Below are positions 63,301 through 64,000 of a stretch of 64,000 bases of DNA, one piece after another. The stretch lies in the NCBI RefSeq assembly GCF_007981265.1, contig NZ_CP034363.1:682001-746000 (forward strand), in the 5' to 3' direction. The stretch's first letter is position 1, and each line of letters begins with the position of its first letter. The stretch comes from Pantoea sp. CCBC3-3-1. Its GTDB lineage: Bacteria > Pseudomonadota > Gammaproteobacteria > Enterobacterales > Enterobacteriaceae. A program made the translations under genes and the position numbers. The notes below the pieces were generated by a model, which was not told where the DNA came from, made no database searches, and worked only from the letters and a program-made list of their open reading frames with translations.

Positions 63301-64000
63301 CTGATTACGGCGCTGTAAAGAGCAGTCACGTTCACCCAGCGCGATAACCTTGCCTTTACCGTCGCCAAAAATTTGCACTTCTACGTGGCGCGCACGGTCG
63401 ATATAACGTTCAAGGAATACGCCCGCGTCGCTAAAAAACTGTTCGCCAAGGCGGCGCACGCTTTCCCACGCGTCACGCAGGGTTTGCTGGTCGGCACAGC
63501 GGGTGAGGCCAATGCCACCGCCGCCCGCGGTGCTTTTTAACATCACCGGATAGCCGATTTCCGCTGCGGCGCTCAGTGCCTCTTCCAGCGAGGCCAGCAG
63601 AGGGGTGCCTTGCGTCATCGGTACGCCAGCCGCGGCGGCCAGCTCGCGGGCACGATGCTTCAGGCCGAATTCGCCAATCTGCTGCGCGGTTGGTCCAACG
63701 AAGACGATGCCGGCGTTTTCACAGGCTTCGGCAAAGGGCAGGCTTTCGGAAAGAAAGCCGTAGCCCGGCCAGATAGCCTGCGCGCCGCTCTTCTGCGCCG
63801 CTGCGAGAATCTTATCAATGCGCAAATAGCTGTCGGCGGCTTTTTCGCCGCCCAGCGACAGGGCGATATCCGCATCTTTAACGTGTTGTGCGTTTTTATC
63901 CGCCTCGGAAAATACCGCTACGCTGGTGATGCCAAGACGCTTCAGCGTACGGATAGCGCGACAGGCAATTTCACCGCGGTTAGCGATAAGAACGGTATCA
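60388..64000 (-). CDS. uca: Urea carboxylase, 5' end just outside the window
   Basis: A biotin enzyme that carboxylates urea to allophanate with ATP and bicarbonate. The visible 1203 residues run from DTVLIANRGEIACRAIRTL (biotin carboxylase, ATP grasp with GGGGIGLTR and EVNTRLQVEHPVTE) through the KipA-like part (IEVIQPGTWSSIQDYPGR) and KipI-like part (YNPARTFTAEGTVGIGG region) to the biotinyl domain with VEAMKMELTIT near the C-terminus, where Lys is biotinylated. Only about five bases of the gene (probably ATGTT) are missing at the right edge. Allophanate hydrolase is not in the window and may lie just upstream. The operon with urt genes makes a complete urea uptake and activation path. Confidence 0.94.
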   Translation of the reverse strand, partial: DTVLIANRGEIACRAIRTLKRLGITSVAVFSEADKNAQHVKDADIALSLGGEKAADSYLRIDKILAAAQKSGAQAIWPGYGFLSESLPFAEACENAGIVFVGPTAQQIGEFGLKHRARELAAAAGVPMTQGTPLLASLEEALSAAAEIGYPVMLKSTAGGGGIGLTRCADQQTLRDAWESVRRLGEQFFSDAGVFLERYIDRARHVEVQIFGDGKGKVIALGERDCSLQRRNQKVVEETPAPGLTPETRAALLASAVKLGELVNYRSAGTVEYIYDAGRNEFFFLEVNTRLQVEHPVTECVTGLDLVECMLRVAAGEEPNWAQMTQKPQGAAIEVRLYAEDPLKHFQPSPGVLTEVCFPEGVRVDGWVSTGTDVSAFYDPMIAKLIVHAENREAALAKLRDALNETRLHGIATNLDYLRQIVATDAFTHGDVWTRWLDDFTPAAQVIEVIQPGTWSSIQDYPGRLGYWDIGVPPSGPMDDFAFRLANRIVGNAEEAAGLEFTLQGPTLRFHSDTVIALTGAECPATLDEVSLAYWQPVEVKAGQTLTLGRAQKGCRTYLAVRNGFDVPEYLGSRSTFALGQFGGHAGRTLRVADMLAISQPTLAACTTPAPVSEPQIPDAALIPVYGDEWQIGVLYGPHGAPDFFTQASIDEFFASEWQVHYNSNRLGVRLVGPKPTWTRPDGGEAGLHPSNVHDCEYAIGAVNFTGDFPVILTRDGPSLGGFVCPVTIAKAELWKVGQVKPGDRIRFHPISFDDALALENAQQESVKSLRATAEPTFTVTSLAATANGSATVLAAINATPLTPTAVYRQAGDNYILLEYGDNVLDLALRLRVHLLMVAIRETGQPGIEELSPGVRSLQIRYDSRLVSQKQLLSLLLGLEKKLGDVSQMRVPSRVVHLPMAFEDSATLGAVERYQQTVRASAPWLPNNVDFIQRINGLSTREEVRQTLFDASYLILGLGDVYLGAPCAVPIDPRHRLMSSKYNPARTFTAEGTVGIGGMYMCIYGMDSPGGYQLVGRTLPIWNKFLKNAQFAASEPWLLRFFDQVRFYPVSEAELDVLRDDFREGRATITIEETIFDFAEHTRFLHDNAASIAEFREKQASAFAVEAALWAQEEEGAPLTGEENLCLEEEEDGLLPISADLNGNIWKILVQPGDEVTVGQPVIIVEAMKMELTITATQAGRVKRLGCQSGRPVRPGDTLLWLE

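Noticed and set aside
1..64000. CRISPR array or insertion-sequence transposase
   Set aside because: No evenly spaced repeats and no transposase frame or terminal inverted repeats were seen; the large repeats are vgrG and rhs copies.

Overview
The window looks like chromosomal DNA of an enterobacterium, most likely Erwiniaceae (Pantoea/Erwinia-like). The backbone prfC-osmY-ytjA-yjjU-yjjV-deoCABD-(yjjJ)-smp-serB-radA-nadR-...-ettA has the gene order known from Escherichia coli, and the proteins match the enterobacterial families over their full length. Lineage-specific blocks interrupt it. The genus assignment is inference.

Region 1 (about 1-27100) is the effector end of a type VI secretion system (T6SS). 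It starts with the ClpV/TssH ATPase and a membrane-anchored Ser/Thr kinase, followed by an unrecognised gene. Then come two modules: VgrG with a lysozyme-like tip, a DUF1311/LprI-type candidate immunity protein, two more exported proteins, an Eag (DUF1795) chaperone and PAAR-Rhs 1 with an ADP-ribosyltransferase-like tip and its immunity gene; and VgrG 2, a second Eag chaperone and PAAR-Rhs 2 with a nuclease-like tip and its immunity gene. Between them lie a displaced Rhs tip (an R-S-E type ADP-ribosyltransferase) with its own immunity gene, and a gene for an ADP-ribosylglycohydrolase with an N-terminal extension like Tri1. The two vgrG genes share an apparently identical block of about 1.56 kb. 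A 19-nt hairpin leader occurs three times. The AT-rich tail of the region holds a frameshifted gene. The region appears to be shaped by recombination that swaps toxin tips and leaves immunity genes behind.

Region 2 (27119-44147) is mostly housekeeping: a metallophosphoesterase, yghU, a Tag-family DNA glycosylase, prfC, osmY, ytjA, yjjU, yjjV, the deoCABD nucleoside operon, a truncated yjjJ, smp, serB, radA and nadR. The deoC upstream region has two CRP-like sites 52 bp apart and a DeoR-type palindrome over the predicted -10, which is the deoP2 layout.

Region 3 (44148-51367) lies between nadR and ettA, which are neighbours in E. coli. It holds an RNase A-like toxin with a CdiI-like immunity gene, an MFS transporter with an enolase-superfamily enzyme, an Abi/HEPN-type protein, and a divergent oxidoreductase/LysR pair.

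Region 4 (51368-64000) has ettA, deoR (the expected repressor of the deo operon in this window) and a minus-strand urea operon: urea carboxylase, a GntR regulator and the urea ABC transporter urtABCDE. The carboxylase start lies about five bases beyond the right edge. No tRNA, rRNA or CRISPR array was seen.
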